Part shown: positions 23,897 through 34,259 of the stretch, in pieces
Position numbering within the stretch: the stretch's first letter is position 1
Layout of the letters: each line of letters opens with the position of its first letter
Origin: Vibrio breoganii
GTDB taxonomy: Bacteria > Pseudomonadota > Gammaproteobacteria > Enterobacterales > Vibrionaceae
Assembly: GCF_001677275.1 (NCBI RefSeq)
Contig: NZ_CP016178.1
Location: 310,001 to 374,000, forward strand
DNA: 64,000 nt
Direction: 5' to 3'
Notes under the pieces: generated by a model
Seen by the model: the letters and a program-made list of their open reading frames with translations, nothing else
What the model was told of the DNA's origin: nothing
The model's database searches: none
Translations under genes and position numbers: made by a program

Positions 23897-26386
23897 CTAA
23901 GCCACTTTGGTGATCTTGACTGGACATTTCTTGTAGTCAGTCTGTTTAGATAGAGGATCGGTTGCATCTAAGATCAGCTTGTTGATCAGAATTCGTGCAT
24001 CAAAGAATGGCACGAAAACTAAGCCTTTAGGCGGGCGGTTACGGCCGCGAGTTTCGACGCGAACACGAATTTCACCACGTTTGTTAGACACCAATACCTC
24101 ATCACCACGACGTAGACCTTTCTCTTTAGCATCTGCAGGGTGGATGTAGCAGACCGCATCTGGAACAGCCTTATAAAGCTCTGGTACACGACGAGTCATA
24201 GTACCTGTGTGCCAGTGCTCTAGAACACGACCGGTACATAGCCACATGTCGAACTCTGCATCAGGCACCTCTGGTGGAGCCTCATAAGGTGCTGAGATAA
24301 TCCATGCTTTACCATCGGGTTTGCCATAGAAGTCCCAATCAGAGCCTGCTTTAGCGTATGGATCCGACCCTTCTTTAAAGCGCCACAGTGTTTCTTTTCC
24401 ATCCACTACAGGCCAGCGTAAGCCACGTACTTGGTGATAAACATCATAAGGTGCTAAATCGTGTCCGTGACCACGTCCAAAGGTAGCGTATTCTTCGAAT
24501 AGGCCTTTTTGAACATAGAAGCCTTGTGCTTTTGCATCGTCGTTTAGCTCTTGCGCCTCAGATAGCGGATATTTGTCGATATGACCGTTTTTAAACAGCA
24601 TGTCGTACATGGTTTTTCCGCGATATTCAGGTGCTTTAGCCAGCAAGTCTTCTGGCCAAACTTCTTCCATCTTGAAGCGTTTTGAGAACTCCATCAGCTG
24701 CCACAAGTCAGACTTCGCTTCGCCAACGGTTTCAACTTGTTGGTACCAAGCCTGAGTACGGCGTTCAGCATTACCATAAGCGCCTTCTTTCTCAATCCAC
24801 ATTGCGGTTGGTAGGATCAAGTCAGCAGCCTGCGCAGTTGCTGTTGGGTATGGGTCTGAACATACGATAAAGTTTTCAGGGTTACGATAACCCGGCAAAC
24901 GTTCAGTGTTGATGTTTGGACCGGCTTGCAGGTTGTTATTACACATCACCCAGTAAGCGTTTAGTTTGCCATCATTAAGCATGCGGTCTTGCAATACCGC
25001 GTGGTAACCTGGTTTAGGTGGAATAGTTCCTTCAGGAAGCTTCCAGATATCTTCTGCAATGGCACGGTGTTTAGGGTTTGCAACCACCATATCTGCTGGC
25101 AGACGGTGTGCAAACGTACCTACTTCACGAGCGGTACCACACGCTGACGGCTGGCCCGTTAGTGAGAATGGAGAGTTACCTGGAGTTGAAATCTTACCTG
25201 TTAACAAGTGAATGTTGTAAATCAGGTTGTTCATCCAAACGCCACGAGTGTGCTGGTTAACACCCATAGTCCAAAGTGACATTACTTTAGTGTTTGGATC
25301 GGCATATTGCTCAGCCAGTTGAACAAGATGTTCTTCTGACACGCCTGAAATTTCACTCGCTTTAGCTGCCGTGTATGGCGCTACTGATTTAGCATACTCA
25401 TCAAAGTTGATGCCAGTCATGTTGCCTGAGTTTGGATTTGCAGCCGCTTGTTGCAATGGGTCTTCATCACGCAAACCGTAACCGATATCGGTATCCGCTT
25501 GTTTAAAGTGAGTGTGCTTGTTAACAAAGTCTTGGTTTACTTTGTTGTTTTGAATAATGTAGTTGGCGATAAAGTTGGCAATCGCAAGGTCAGATTGAGG
25601 GTGGAAAATGTAGCCGTGATCTGCCAATTCAAAAGAACGATGATAGTAGGTCGACAGAACGTTCACTTTTACGTGAGGGTGGCTTAAACGGCGATCTGCA
25701 ATACGCGTCCATAGAACCGGGTGCATCTCGGCCATGTTTGAACCCCAAAGTACGAACGCATCCGCATTTTCGAAGTCATCGTAACAACCCATTGGCTCAT
25801 CGATGCCAAAGGCGCGCATGAAACCTACTACCGCAGAGGCCATACAGTGACGAGCGTTAGGGTCAATGTTGTTTGAACGGAAGCCTGCCTTCATCATTTT
25901 CGAAGCAGCGTAGCCTTCCATAACGGTCCACTGACCAGAACCAAACATACCAACGCTAGTCGGTCCGCTTTTCTTCAGTGCCTCTTTCCATTTGTCTGCC
26001 ATGGTATCCATAGCAACGTCCCAAGATACGGGAGTAAATTCACCGTTTTTATCGTACTTGCCATCCGTCATACGCAGTAGAGGCTGAGTCAAGCGATCTT
26101 GGCCGTACATGATCTTAGATAGGAAGTAACCCTTAATGCAGTTTAAGCCCTTGTTTACCGGTGCCTCAGGATCACCCTGAGTTGCAACAACCTTACCGTT
26201 TTGAGTCCCGACTAGTACTGAACAGCCAGTACCACAAAAACGGCAAGGAGCTTTATCCCATTTGATTTTGGTTTGGTCTGAGCTTGCGATGAGATTGGCC
26301 GCAGAAGCGGGAAGTGAAATTCCGGCTACCGCTGCAGCTGATGCAGCAGCGTTTGCTTTCACAAACTCGCGTCGTGTCATTTTCAT
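23897..26386 (-). CDS. napA: Periplasmic nitrate reductase catalytic subunit NapA
   Basis: 829 residues, the usual family length. A twin-arginine signal (TRREFVK) leads to periplasmic export after cofactor loading. One [4Fe-4S] cluster is bound by C48, C51, C55 and C83 (CRFCGTGC...C). The Mo-ligating Cys is C181 (RHCMAS). The C-terminal molybdopterin-binding domain starts near [17 protein letters not shown]. It reduces nitrate to nitrite with bis-MGD cofactor, whose synthesis needs MoeA/MoeB encoded nearby. The napD stop overlaps its start by four bases. Confidence 0.98.
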   Translation of the reverse strand: MKMTRREFVKANAAASAAAVAGISLPASAANLIASSDQTKIKWDKAPCRFCGTGCSVLVGTQNGKVVATQGDPEAPVNKGLNCIKGYFLSKIMYGQDRLTQPLLRMTDGKYDKNGEFTPVSWDVAMDTMADKWKEALKKSGPTSVGMFGSGQWTVMEGYAASKMMKAGFRSNNIDPNARHCMASAVVGFMRAFGIDEPMGCYDDFENADAFVLWGSNMAEMHPVLWTRIADRRLSHPHVKVNVLSTYYHRSFELADHGYIFHPQSDLAIANFIANYIIQNNKVNQDFVNKHTHFKQADTDIGYGLRDEDPLQQAAANPNSGNMTGINFDEYAKSVAPYTAAKASEISGVSEEHLVQLAEQYADPNTKVMSLWTMGVNQHTRGVWMNNLIYNIHLLTGKISTPGNSPFSLTGQPSACGTAREVGTFAHRLPADMVVANPKHRAIAEDIWKLPEGTIPPKPGYHAVLQDRMLNDGKLNAYWVMCNNNLQAGPNINTERLPGYRNPENFIVCSDPYPTATAQAADLILPTAMWIEKEGAYGNAERRTQAWYQQVETVGEAKSDLWQLMEFSKRFKMEEVWPEDLLAKAPEYRGKTMYDMLFKNGHIDKYPLSEAQELNDDAKAQGFYVQKGLFEEYATFGRGHGHDLAPYDVYHQVRGLRWPVVDGKETLWRFKEGSDPYAKAGSDWDFYGKPDGKAWIISAPYEAPPEVPDAEFDMWLCTGRVLEHWHTGTMTRRVPELYKAVPDAVCYIHPADAKEKGLRRGDEVLVSNKRGEIRVRVETRGRNRPPKGLVFVPFFDARILINKLILDATDPLSKQTDYKKCPVKITKVA

Positions 26387-26712
26387 AATGTGTCCTCTTG
26401 CGGGGTCGTTGAACCGATGCTGGCATCGGTCGTAGCCGTTGCATGGATGTCGGTGTCAAGGGTGTCAATATCGGTTTCGATTTGGTGGTAAACCAAAGCC
26501 GTACTAATTACTTCTGGTAGGTCGTTAATTTCATCGATAGTGGTGGTGATATAGCCTTCGTTTTGAGTTTCCATGACCACAACAAACTTGCCTGAATCTT
26601 CGGCATATATTTCGGTGGCGGAAAAGCTATTCACCTTGCTTCGAACTGTCTCCATGGCTTCAGGAGAGCAGTAAACGACAAAACTTGAGATATGAACTTC
26701 ACTGGCTGGCAT
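26383..26712 (-). CDS. napD: NapD, Tat-signal chaperone for NapA
   Basis: 109 residues. It starts with [22 protein letters not shown], the NapD fold that binds the NapA twin-arginine signal and proofreads maturation. The tail (about 85-109) is Thr/Asp-rich and longer than in E. coli NapD (87 residues). It overlaps napF (14 bases) and napA (4 bases). Confidence 0.93.
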   Translation of the reverse strand: MPASEVHISSFVVYCSPEAMETVRSKVNSFSATEIYAEDSGKFVVVMETQNEGYITTTIDEINDLPEVISTALVYHQIETDIDTLDTDIHATATTDASIGSTTPQEDTL

Positions 26713-27217
26713 TGCTATCCTCGTTGCAGTCAGTCATAGATATAGCTGACACGGGACAAGCACTAATACAGGCTCCACATCCAGTGCACAACTGAGAGTC
26801 TAGTTTGGGTTGGGGTACATGCCCAACGCCAAAAGAAAATTGTATTGCTATTGGTTCGCATTCGTCGCCGCAGGTGCGACATTCGACATTTTTGTAGGCA
26901 AGGCACGTATCGTTAATTTTAGCCGTTATTTCCCAAGCTGCCTCTTTTGTTGACCTGAAGATAGGTTCAGGGCAGCTTGTCACACAACCTTCGCAGAAGG
27001 TGCATTCGCCTTTTTCAAAGTCAACGGTGGGAAATCCACCGCTACCTTTAATAATAATATTTGTTTCACACGCTTCTATACACTTGCCACATTGGGTGCA
27101 GCCATCGACAAATTCAGAGTCAGTTTTAGCCCATGGCAGGCGTTGACCCGTTTCGTAAACCAGTTGAGATTTCGAAGCTCGTCGAGTGAATAATTTTCGT
27201 TTTGATAGATCGACCAA
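26699..27217 (-). CDS. napF: NapF, iron-sulfur protein for NapA maturation
   Basis: 172 residues with ferredoxin Cys motifs CTQCGKCIEAC (about 41-51), CTFCEGCVTSC (about 72-82), a CRTCGDEC variant (about 108-115) and CTGCGACISAC (about 143-153). The basic N-terminus KRKLFTRRAS is typical of NapF. Cytoplasmic; interacts with NapA before export. First gene of the nap operon, downstream of the FNR-like site. Confidence 0.95.
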   Translation of the reverse strand: MVDLSKRKLFTRRASKSQLVYETGQRLPWAKTDSEFVDGCTQCGKCIEACETNIIIKGSGGFPTVDFEKGECTFCEGCVTSCPEPIFRSTKEAAWEITAKINDTCLAYKNVECRTCGDECEPIAIQFSFGVGHVPQPKLDSQLCTGCGACISACPVSAISMTDCNEDSNASQ

Positions 27218-27335
27218 TTTCGTCCCTGAGCAATTGAGCTTAAACTATGAATAGAGCGTTAACGTAAATACCCACTAATTTTAGGTGAATAAATTGTATT
27301 CGATATACCTCAAAAGGGTTAAACTTATGCTTAAA

Positions 27336-27349
27336 TTGTTTTAGATCAA
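27336..27349. promoter_or_regulatory. FNR box between napF and narQ
   Basis: TTGTT-TTAG-ATCAA matches the FNR consensus TTGAT-N4-ATCAA at nine of ten conserved bases. It lies 119 bases before napF and 46 before narQ. A -10-like TATATC on the minus strand (27307-27302) puts it near the -41 to -47 position for nap. Anaerobic activation of nap by FNR is established in related bacteria. Confidence 0.7.
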
Positions 27350-27394
27350 ATAGTTAATGTTGGCAAGATCACGAAACTACGAATGGGATTTTAA

Positions 27395-29113
27395 GTGAAA
27401 AAACGAACAACACAGTCTGTGTCTTTTACCATTGGTGGTGCAGTGTCCTTGATGGTGATTCTGTCTGCGTTAACTATCATCGTAGCAGTGGCAACGGTCT
27501 ATTCCAGTTTTGACGATGCGGAGGCTGTGAATGTCTCAGGCTCAATGAGGATGCAAAGCTATAGGCTTGCTTACGACATAGAGACAGACTCTCCAGAAAC
27601 AATTGGGCATATCGAGCAGTTTGAAACATCATTGTTCTCACCCTCAATGCAAAACCTGATTCGCTGGAATGTGCCCACTGATATTCAAGAGGACTACCAG
27701 TCCATTGTCGATCGCTGGCATGTGATGAAGGATCTGTTGCTTTCTGGAAGGTATCCTGAATACCAGCAACACGTCCCAGTATTTGTATCTCGCATCGATA
27801 AGTTTGTATTTAAATTGCAGCTAAATACTGAGCAAAAGCTTCTCAATATGGTGGTGTTCAGTGGGTTTGGTTTGACCTGCATTATCCTTATCTCTTTAGT
27901 CATCATGCGCTTTGTTAGGCTCAAGGTGTTGCAGCCATTGCAATCTTTGGTTAATGCCAGCAAAGAAGTAGAGTCGCAGAATTTCAATGTGGTGTTGAAT
28001 GAATCGGTCAATAATGAACTGGGCACGGTGGCTTCTACGTTTAATGGTATGACTCAAAACCTAAAGAATCACTATCAAAGGTTGGAAGCAACAGTAGAAA
28101 ATAAGACAGAGGAACTGCGCCATGCAAACCGCTCGCTGAAGGTGTTGTATAAAAGCACCCAGCAACTTTCTGCATCACGACTGGCACCGGCACATTTTCA
28201 ACAGATCATCAGCAATATGTCGACGGTAGAGAACGTCGATGCCGTCAAACTGATTATCGATGATAGCGCGGGTCAATCTACCGAGTTAATCGCGGGTGAA
28301 GTTGTTGGAGACGAATGGCAAGAGACACCTTTGATTCTTGATGAGGTGAGATTGGGGAGCCTATGTTTACAAACGACACCACAATTTGCTGAGCAAGAGC
28401 TCATCGACAATATGTCTTATATTCTGGCTAGGGGTATCTACTACAATCAGGCACAAAAGAAGTTTGAGCAGCTGCTTATCTATGCTGAGCGAAGTGCGAT
28501 AGCACGAGAACTGCATGACTCTCTGGCCCAATCCTTGTCGTTTTTGAAGATCCAAATGAGCCTGTTGAAACGCTCGATGAAAAAAGAAGGCTCAATAGCC
28601 GAGATGCCGAAGTCTTCCGCTATCGTTCAAGAAATCGATGATGGCTTGCGAGAGGCATACACCCAATTGAGGGAATTACTCGGTACCTTTAGGTTTAGTA
28701 TTGATGAAGCGAATTTTGGTGATGCGCTCAATGTGTTGACCGATAAGCTACAAACCACAACGGATGCAGAGATACATGTAGAGAATAACCTCTCCTCCAT
28801 CCAGCTTCAGGCTTCGCAGCAAGTGCATTTATTGCAGATCATTCGTGAAGCAACCAACAATGCCATCAAACATGCAGAGGCGAGCATATTGCATGTGCAA
28901 TGTCTGCAAGAAGGGGATCAGATTACCGTCGCTATCATAGATAACGGACAAGGATTTGACACCGAGATTGAGAAAGCAGACCATTACGGTCTATCTATTC
29001 TTAATGAGCGAAGCCAGTATCTCAATGGCAAGCTAACCATTACCAGTGAGCCCAGTGTTGGGAGCACAGTACAAATAACCTTTACCTGTAAGGATGAATC
29101 TGACAGTGAGTAG
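27395..29113 (+). CDS. narQ: Nitrate/nitrite sensor histidine kinase NarQ
   Basis: 572 residues from a GTG preceded by GGGA. Two membrane helices (about 13-37 and 146-168) flank a periplasmic domain with the P-box VNVSGSMRMQSYRLAYDI (about 45-62), where nitrate binds. HAMP (about 170-222), a central GAF-like region, then the HisKA_3 box ARELHDSLAQSLSFL with phospho-accepting H374, and the HATPase region EATNNAIKHA and IDNGQGFD. It phosphorylates NarP. Divergent from nap, overlapping narP by 20 bases. Confidence 0.95.
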   Translation: MKKRTTQSVSFTIGGAVSLMVILSALTIIVAVATVYSSFDDAEAVNVSGSMRMQSYRLAYDIETDSPETIGHIEQFETSLFSPSMQNLIRWNVPTDIQEDYQSIVDRWHVMKDLLLSGRYPEYQQHVPVFVSRIDKFVFKLQLNTEQKLLNMVVFSGFGLTCIILISLVIMRFVRLKVLQPLQSLVNASKEVESQNFNVVLNESVNNELGTVASTFNGMTQNLKNHYQRLEATVENKTEELRHANRSLKVLYKSTQQLSASRLAPAHFQQIISNMSTVENVDAVKLIIDDSAGQSTELIAGEVVGDEWQETPLILDEVRLGSLCLQTTPQFAEQELIDNMSYILARGIYYNQAQKKFEQLLIYAERSAIARELHDSLAQSLSFLKIQMSLLKRSMKKEGSIAEMPKSSAIVQEIDDGLREAYTQLRELLGTFRFSIDEANFGDALNVLTDKLQTTTDAEIHVENNLSSIQLQASQQVHLLQIIREATNNAIKHAEASILHVQCLQEGDQITVAIIDNGQGFDTEIEKADHYGLSILNERSQYLNGKLTITSEPSVGSTVQITFTCKDESDSE

Positions 29114-29732
29114 TACCTATCGCATTATGATTGTGGATGACCATCCATTGATTCGTCGTGGCATCAAGCAGTTGCTGTCGTTTGAAGATGAGTTCGACAT
29201 TGTGTGTGAGGCAACCAACGGTACCGAAGCATTGGCGTTGGCTCATCAACATGAACTAGATCTTATCTTGCTGGACTTAAACATGAAGGGGCTGTCAGGC
29301 CTAAATACCCTGCAAGCACTGAGATCTGAGGGCATTACAGCAAAGATCGTGATCCTCACAGTGTCGGATTCACCTGCAGACATTGATGCCATCGTCAAAG
29401 CGGGCGCAGACGGCTACCTATTGAAAGATAGCGAACCAGATGAATTGATTGAACACCTTCATTCAGCCCTAGATGGTGACAAGGTATACAGCGATATTGT
29501 GGCTCAACACATTCGTGACCGCGCTGAAAACCCAAGTTTGCTAGATAGCCTCACTGAACGTGAGTTAGAGATCCTATCTAAAGTGGCTCTAGGCCACCGC
29601 AACAAGCAGATAGCGGACGTGCTATTTATCTCTGAGTCCACCGTTAAGGTACACATGAAGAGCTTGCTGAAAAAGCTACAAGTGAAATCACGTACCGCCG
29701 CTACTATTTTGTATTTGGAGCATTACGGTTAA
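29094..29732 (+). CDS. narP: Nitrate/nitrite response regulator NarP
   Basis: 212 residues. Receiver domain with acidic pair DD (15-16), phospho-acceptor D61 (LLDLNMKG), T in ILTVSD and K in YLLKDSE. LuxR/GerE DNA-binding domain LTERELEILSKVALGHRNKQIADVL... from about residue 148. Likely regulates the nap and nrf operons in the window. Start overlaps the end of narQ, so the two are coupled. Confidence 0.95.
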   Translation: MNLTVSSTYRIMIVDDHPLIRRGIKQLLSFEDEFDIVCEATNGTEALALAHQHELDLILLDLNMKGLSGLNTLQALRSEGITAKIVILTVSDSPADIDAIVKAGADGYLLKDSEPDELIEHLHSALDGDKVYSDIVAQHIRDRAENPSLLDSLTERELEILSKVALGHRNKQIADVLFISESTVKVHMKSLLKKLQVKSRTAATILYLEHYG

Positions 29733-29748
29733 TCTTGCTACAAGCATT

Positions 29749-29775
29749 AAAAAAGAGGCTCTGTGCCTCTTTTTT
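29749..29775. terminator. Bidirectional terminator between narP and dodecin
   Basis: AAAAAAGAGGC-TCTGT-GCCTCTTTTTT, perfect 11-bp stem with A and T tracts, between convergent genes. Confidence 0.92.
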
Positions 29776-29780
29776 AATGT

Positions 29781-29987
29781 CTAATCCAACGTAAATCCAA
29801 TCTTTACTGTCACCTGCCAATGGGCGACTTTTCCTTCCTCGATATGACCACGAACTTCCTGCATCTCGAACCAGCGCATGTTGTGAACGCTTTGACTGGC
29901 TTTTTCTACGGCGTTATTGATTGCGTCGTCAATACCGACGCTTGATGATCCAACGATTTCCATTTTTTTGTAGGTATGGTGTGGCAT
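29781..29987 (-). CDS. Dodecin family flavin-binding protein
   Basis: 68 residues, the family's usual length. It starts TYKKMEIVGSSSVGIDDAINNA and carries the MRWFEMQEVRGHI stretch (about 37-49) whose Trp stacks on the flavin. Dodecins form hollow dodecamers that store or buffer flavins. AAGGAGA lies just upstream of the ATG. Monocistronic. Confidence 0.93.
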   Translation of the reverse strand: MPHHTYKKMEIVGSSSVGIDDAINNAVEKASQSVHNMRWFEMQEVRGHIEEGKVAHWQVTVKIGFTLD

Positions 29988-30060
29988 CTAGGTTCTCCTT
30001 GAAATAATAATTGGAACTTAGTAAACCTAGTTGTGCTCTGAGAGTGTGGCAAGGACTTAT

Positions 30061-30095
30061 AGCTGAAAGCTGTCAGCCATAAGCTTTCAGTTGAA
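30061..30095 (+). repeat. Degenerate AGCTxxx heptad repeat, copy A
   Basis: Reads in sevens as AGCTGAA, AGCTGTC, AGCCATA, AGCTTTC, AGTTGAA. It shares AGCTGTC with the exact tandem repeat at 20545 and is almost identical to 30234-30265. The ends also pair (CTGAAAGCT / AGCTTTCAG). Confidence 0.7.
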
Positions 30096-30233
30096 AATCA
30101 AAAGCTGGTGGCGTTTGAGCTTTTTTCCATTGCACGGTTGCAGCCAGATCTCCGATAGGAGCGCTCGGAGATGACAGGGTCAAATCTGGTTATTCCCGAA
30201 GTGTTTTCTGGGCCAGCCAAATCTCAATCTGAC

Positions 30234-30265
30234 GACTGAAAGCTGTCAGCTATAAGCTTTCAGTT
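30234..30265 (+). repeat. Degenerate AGCTxxx heptad repeat, copy B
   Basis: ACTGAA, AGCTGTC, AGCTATA, AGCTTTC, AGTTAAT: the same heptad string as 30061-30095 with two changes. Its inverted arms CTGAAAGCT/AGCTTTCAG may form a hairpin upstream of the terminator. Confidence 0.7.
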
Positions 30266-30270
30266 AATAT

Positions 30271-30298
30271 AAAAAAGGCCCCTACAGAGTAGGAGCCT
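30271..30298 (-). terminator. Terminator of the transaldolase gene
   Basis: Minus-strand stem AGGCTCCTAC-TCT-GTAGGGGCCT followed by TTTTT; one G-T pair in the stem. Confidence 0.88.
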
Positions 30299-30326
30299 AT
30301 CAATAGCGAATGAAGCGAGCTGTGTG

Positions 30327-31283
30327 TTACGCCGTTAGCTTCGCTGTCAGCATTTCTTCTAGCTTAACTTGGTCGACTGCGAACAAGCGGATGCCTTCAG
30401 CGAGTTTCTCTACTGCCATTGGGTCTTGGTTGTGACCCCAGAAGAATTCGGCTTCTGTTAGAGGAGTAGGGCGCTCTTTAGTTGCACCGTTATCAACAAG
30501 CTTCTCTTCAACAACACCTTCAGCATTCTCCAGGTCTTCAAGAAGAGCAGGGCTGATGGTTAGACGATCACAGCCAGCCAGCTCCAGGATTTCACCTGTA
30601 TTACGGAAGCTTGCTCCCATTACCACTGTCTTGTAACCGTGGTCTTTAAAGTAGTCGTAGATTGCTGATACTGATTGAACGCCTGGGTCTTCGCTAGCAG
30701 CAAAATCACGGCCTTCTTTGGCTTTGTACCAATCCATGATGCGACCAACGAATGGCGAGATTAGGAATACGCCTGCTTCAGCACACGCCTGCGCCTGAGC
30801 AAATGAGAACAGTAGAGTCAGGTTACAGTTGATGCCTTCCTTCTCAAGTTGCTCTGCAGCACGAATGCCTTGCCACGTAGATGCTAATTTAATAAGAACG
30901 CGGTCTTTTGAAATACCCGCTTCTTCGTACATCTTGATTAAGCCACGAGCGCGCGCGATGCTGCCTTCGGTATCGTAAGATAGACGAGCATCAACCTCAG
31001 TTGAGATGCGACCTGGAACAATACCTAGGATTTCTTTACCAATGTTTACTGCAAGCAAGTCACCGGCATAATTTAGTTGTTGGTCTAGGTCATCAAACTT
31101 CTGCTTGGTTTGGGCAATGACGCTATCAATTAGCGAAGCGTAGTGCTCAAGTTGAGAGGCTTTCAGAATTAGTGAAGGGTTTGTTGTAGCGTCTTGAGGT
31201 TTATATTTAGCAATTGCTTCAATATCACCTGTGTCAGCGACCACTACAGTCATAGAGCGAAGTTGTTCTAGTTTATTGCTCAT
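30327..31283 (-). CDS. tal: Transaldolase
   Basis: 318 residues, close to E. coli TalB (317). Schiff-base lysine K132 in [12 protein letters not shown], the N-terminal signature [12 protein letters not shown] (31-42) and [12 protein letters not shown] (about 176-187). It moves a dihydroxyacetone unit between sedoheptulose-7-phosphate and glyceraldehyde-3-phosphate in the pentose phosphate pathway. No transketolase neighbour is seen here. Monocistronic with its own terminator. Confidence 0.96.
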   Translation of the reverse strand: MSNKLEQLRSMTVVVADTGDIEAIAKYKPQDATTNPSLILKASQLEHYASLIDSVIAQTKQKFDDLDQQLNYAGDLLAVNIGKEILGIVPGRISTEVDARLSYDTEGSIARARGLIKMYEEAGISKDRVLIKLASTWQGIRAAEQLEKEGINCNLTLLFSFAQAQACAEAGVFLISPFVGRIMDWYKAKEGRDFAASEDPGVQSVSAIYDYFKDHGYKTVVMGASFRNTGEILELAGCDRLTISPALLEDLENAEGVVEEKLVDNGATKERPTPLTEAEFFWGHNQDPMAVEKLAEGIRLFAVDQVKLEEMLTAKLTA

Positions 31284-31418
31284 GTCTTGTTCATCCTATA
31301 CAAGAAAAACAGGGTGGAGGGGAGTGCCACCCTTAAAGATAGGATTAATCTAAGGTATTGAAGCGAGTTTGTGAATCATTTTCATTGGAAGAATGTGATA
31401 AAAATCTTACGCAAACGT

Positions 31419-32171
31419 TTACTGATTTTTACAAACAGGACATGACGACTGTTTTGGCAGAGTAAACTCTTGCCATTTCATGCTCAGAGCATCGAACATC
31501 ATTAATTTTCCGGGCTTGTGCGTGCCCAAATTTGACAGCAGACGGATAGCTTCCAAAGCCTGCATACTGCCGATAACGCCAACAACAGGCGCTAAGATCC
31601 CTGCCTCAACACAACTTAGTTCATTAGCACCAAACAGAGTGCTTAAACATTCGTAGCACGGCTCATCATTTTGATAGGTGAAGCTGATTACCTGTCCTTC
31701 AAGTCGAATTGCGGCGCCAGAAACCAAAGGCGTTTTGTGTTTGTGACACAGTCGATTTAATTGGTTTCTAGTGGTGAGGTTATCACTGGCATCAATGACC
31801 AACGAATGATTGGCAACGGCGGTACCAAGCTCATTGTCGTCTAAGCGACGCGCTATTGCGGTTATCTCACAATTTGAATTGAGCTGAGATAGGCTAGCTT
31901 TGGCGGAATCTACCTTTAGGGCCTTGATATCAGATTCTGTATGAAGGATCTGTCGCTGCAAATTGGAGAGCTCTACAACATCATCATCGACGATGGTTAG
32001 CTTGCCAACGCCACCAGAGACTAGATAAGGCGTTGCCGCACAACCTAGGCCTCCAGCACCAATAACAAGCACTGAGGCTTGTTTGAGGGCCTCTTGGCCC
32101 TCAAAATCAAAGGAGCGTAAGATGATCTGTCGATTGTAGCGAAGCATCTCTTTGTCGCTCAAGATTTCCAT
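31419..32171 (-). CDS. moeB: Molybdopterin-synthase adenylyltransferase MoeB
   Basis: 250 residues (E. coli 249). E1-like ThiF/MoeB fold: RYNRQI near the start, nucleotide loop VIGAGGLGCAATPYL (about 35-49), DASDNLTTRNQLN (about 127-139), and two Zn CxxC pairs (CYEC about 170, CPVC near the end). It adenylates the C-terminus of MoaD so that sulfur can be loaded. It follows moeA by 8 bases in a moeAB operon. Supplies cofactor for NapA. Confidence 0.96.
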   Translation of the reverse strand: MEILSDKEMLRYNRQIILRSFDFEGQEALKQASVLVIGAGGLGCAATPYLVSGGVGKLTIVDDDVVELSNLQRQILHTESDIKALKVDSAKASLSQLNSNCEITAIARRLDDNELGTAVANHSLVIDASDNLTTRNQLNRLCHKHKTPLVSGAAIRLEGQVISFTYQNDEPCYECLSTLFGANELSCVEAGILAPVVGVIGSMQALEAIRLLSNLGTHKPGKLMMFDALSMKWQEFTLPKQSSCPVCKNQ

Positions 32172-32179
32172 ATCAGCCT

Positions 32180-33421
32180 CTAATATAGGGTGGAGTTAAA
32201 CAATTGGATTTGAACGGTTTCTCCCGCTTCCACTCGGCCACGCTCGCGTTCAAGAATGACAAAGCAATTTGCTAGACTCATTGAGCGGAAGGCTCCAGAG
32301 CTTTGGTTCCCCGTTGTTTCCACTTCAAACTTGCCGTGCTCGTTTATGGCGTAGATACCACGTTGGTAATCTGTACGGCCAGGGCTTTTCTTGAATGACG
32401 ATAGCGTTTTAGCCGGTAAGGTTGGCGCTTCTTTCCATTCACTCTCGCCACCAAGTTTAGCTAGCAATGGCTGAACTAAGATGTAAGCGGTCATAAAGGC
32501 GGAGACAGGGTTTCCTGGCAGGCCGCAGAATAGGGCATCATCCAATTTTCCGAATGCAAAAGGCTTCCCTGGTTTTATTGCCAGTTTCCAAAAACCAATT
32601 TCGCCTTTTTGTTCCAGGATATCTTTGGTGAAATCGGCTTCACCGACACTCACACCACCGGAAGTCACCACAACGTCCGCTTCTGTCTTTGCTTTTTCAA
32701 ACGCTTGCGCGAGCAGTTCCATATCGTCAGGGATAACGCCTAGGTCAACAACATCACAGCCAAACTTCTCAAACAGAGGTATGGTTCCGTAGCGGTTGCT
32801 GTCGTATATCTCGCCTGCGCCAAGTGGCGTTCCTACCGGTTTTAGTTCATCACCGGTGGAAAAAGTGGCCACGATAGGCTTGCGGTACACCTCAAGGTGC
32901 GCGACGCCAAGTGAGGCTAGCATGGGTAGATCACGAGCAGTGAGTCGCTTCCCTTTGCTAAGCACAAGTTGCCCTACTTGGATATCGTCACCGAGTGGGC
33001 GGATATTCTGATTGGTTTTTACATTCGAAGGGTCAAACACGATCCCTTCGTCTGTTACAGTGACATTCTCTTGCATTACTACAGCGTCACACCCTTCAGG
33101 GATTTGCGCGCCAGTCATAATGCGAATACACGTCGTTTCTGGCCATTCTCCTTGTAAAGGAGCACCCGCAAAAGATTGCCCTGCTAATGGAAGCGTTGAT
33201 TGAGTATTTAGGTCTGCAATTCTTACCGCATACCCATCCATGGCTGAATTATCAAAAGGGGGAACATGAATAGGGGATAATATTTCACTAGCGAGTACTC
33301 GGCCAATAGCCTTGTCGAGGGCCAGTGATTCAGTCTCTTGGACGGTATGAGTGTTTTCGAGAATTTTGGCCATTGCCTCTTCAATCGGCATTAAGCCCGG
33401 AGCGTCACAGCAACCCATCAT
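32180..33421 (-). CDS. moeA: Molybdopterin molybdenumtransferase MoeA
   Basis: 413 residues from the ATG at 33421, chosen because AAGGA lies just upstream and the length matches E. coli MoeA (411); the open frame back to 33481 adds a non-homologous stretch. Motifs: PPFDNSAMDGYAVR (about 60-73), the MoCF domain IYDSNRYGTIPLFEKFG and TSGGVSVGEADFTKD, and FCGLPGNPVSAF. It inserts molybdate into adenylated molybdopterin. Divergent from folE with a 168-bp gap. Confidence 0.96.
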   Translation of the reverse strand: MMGCCDAPGLMPIEEAMAKILENTHTVQETESLALDKAIGRVLASEILSPIHVPPFDNSAMDGYAVRIADLNTQSTLPLAGQSFAGAPLQGEWPETTCIRIMTGAQIPEGCDAVVMQENVTVTDEGIVFDPSNVKTNQNIRPLGDDIQVGQLVLSKGKRLTARDLPMLASLGVAHLEVYRKPIVATFSTGDELKPVGTPLGAGEIYDSNRYGTIPLFEKFGCDVVDLGVIPDDMELLAQAFEKAKTEADVVVTSGGVSVGEADFTKDILEQKGEIGFWKLAIKPGKPFAFGKLDDALFCGLPGNPVSAFMTAYILVQPLLAKLGGESEWKEAPTLPAKTLSSFKKSPGRTDYQRGIYAINEHGKFEVETTGNQSSGAFRSMSLANCFVILERERGRVEAGETVQIQLFNSTLY

Positions 33422-33589
33422 AATTCCTTGTTTGTACAGCGATAAAAAACAAACTGTAACACGATGCCAAGAGTGAGACACTTAAGTGATTAAATTAGAT
33501 GATGTAATTTTGATGAAATCCAAGTATTCTCTTTCGCCATCGCGAAAATGTTGGTCGTGCGATGCAAAGATGTACAGATGGAGAGTTAA

Positions 33590-34243
33590 ATGTCAGGTTT
33601 AAGCGAATCAGCTCTGCTGGTAAAAGAAGCACTTGCTAATCGTGGTTTAGAAACCCCAATGGTAGCCAGTGACCTTACTGCGGAAGATAAAAAGCAGCAG
33701 ATTGAGCATCATATGCGTGAGATCTTAGGCTTATTGCAATTGGATCTAACGGATGACTCTTTGCAAGACACGCCAAAACGTATCGCTAAGATGTATGTGG
33801 ACGAGGTGTTCTCTGGCCTTGATTACGCGCGTTTCCCAAAGATCACGGTTATCGAAAACAAGATGGACGTGAGCGAAATGGTGCGTGTGAAAGACATTAC
33901 TTTGACTAGTACTTGTGAGCATCACTTGGTGACTATCGATGGTCGTGCAGCGGTGGCGTATATCCCTCGTACCAAGATCATTGGCTTGTCGAAGATTAAC
34001 CGCATTGTGCGCTTTTTTGCCCAGCGCCCTCAAGTACAAGAGCGCATGACTCAGCAGATCCTTATTGCACTGCAAACCTTGCTTGAGAGTGAAGATGTTG
34101 CGGTTACCATTGATGCTACGCATTACTGCGTTAAGTCACGCGGCGTAATGGACGCGACCAGTGAAACCACGACTACTGCACTAGGCGGTATCTTCAAATC
34201 TAACGCGGCCACTCGTCACGAGTTTCTTCACGGCCTGCGTTAA
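33590..34243 (+). CDS. folE: GTP cyclohydrolase I (FolE)
   Basis: 217 residues. Zn and catalytic residues in [21 protein letters not shown] (Cys about 108, HH about 110-111) and HYCVKSRG (Cys about 179). It turns GTP into dihydroneopterin triphosphate, the first step of folate synthesis. Here it is beside moeA, so two GTP-derived pterin pathways share a divergent promoter region. RBS GGAGAG. Confidence 0.96.
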   Translation: MSGLSESALLVKEALANRGLETPMVASDLTAEDKKQQIEHHMREILGLLQLDLTDDSLQDTPKRIAKMYVDEVFSGLDYARFPKITVIENKMDVSEMVRVKDITLTSTCEHHLVTIDGRAAVAYIPRTKIIGLSKINRIVRFFAQRPQVQERMTQQILIALQTLLESEDVAVTIDATHYCVKSRGVMDATSETTTTALGGIFKSNAATRHEFLHGLR

Positions 34244-34259
34244 TCTCCTAGCTTGCCAT

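Larger units (their letters stand above)
29988..30326. other. Gene-free stretch with heptad and hairpin repeats
   Basis: No gene seen. It holds two copies of a degenerate 7-bp repeat (30061-30095 and 30234-30265), a hairpin ATCTCCGA...TCGGAGAT followed by GACAGGGTC (about 30150-30182, the same trailer as the REP-like repeats at 5380), and the transaldolase terminator. Confidence 0.65.

Noticed and set aside
32180-33481. Longer start for moeA at 33481.
   Set aside because: The added 20 residues do not resemble MoeA; AAGGA sits just before the ATG at 33421 and the length then matches the family.
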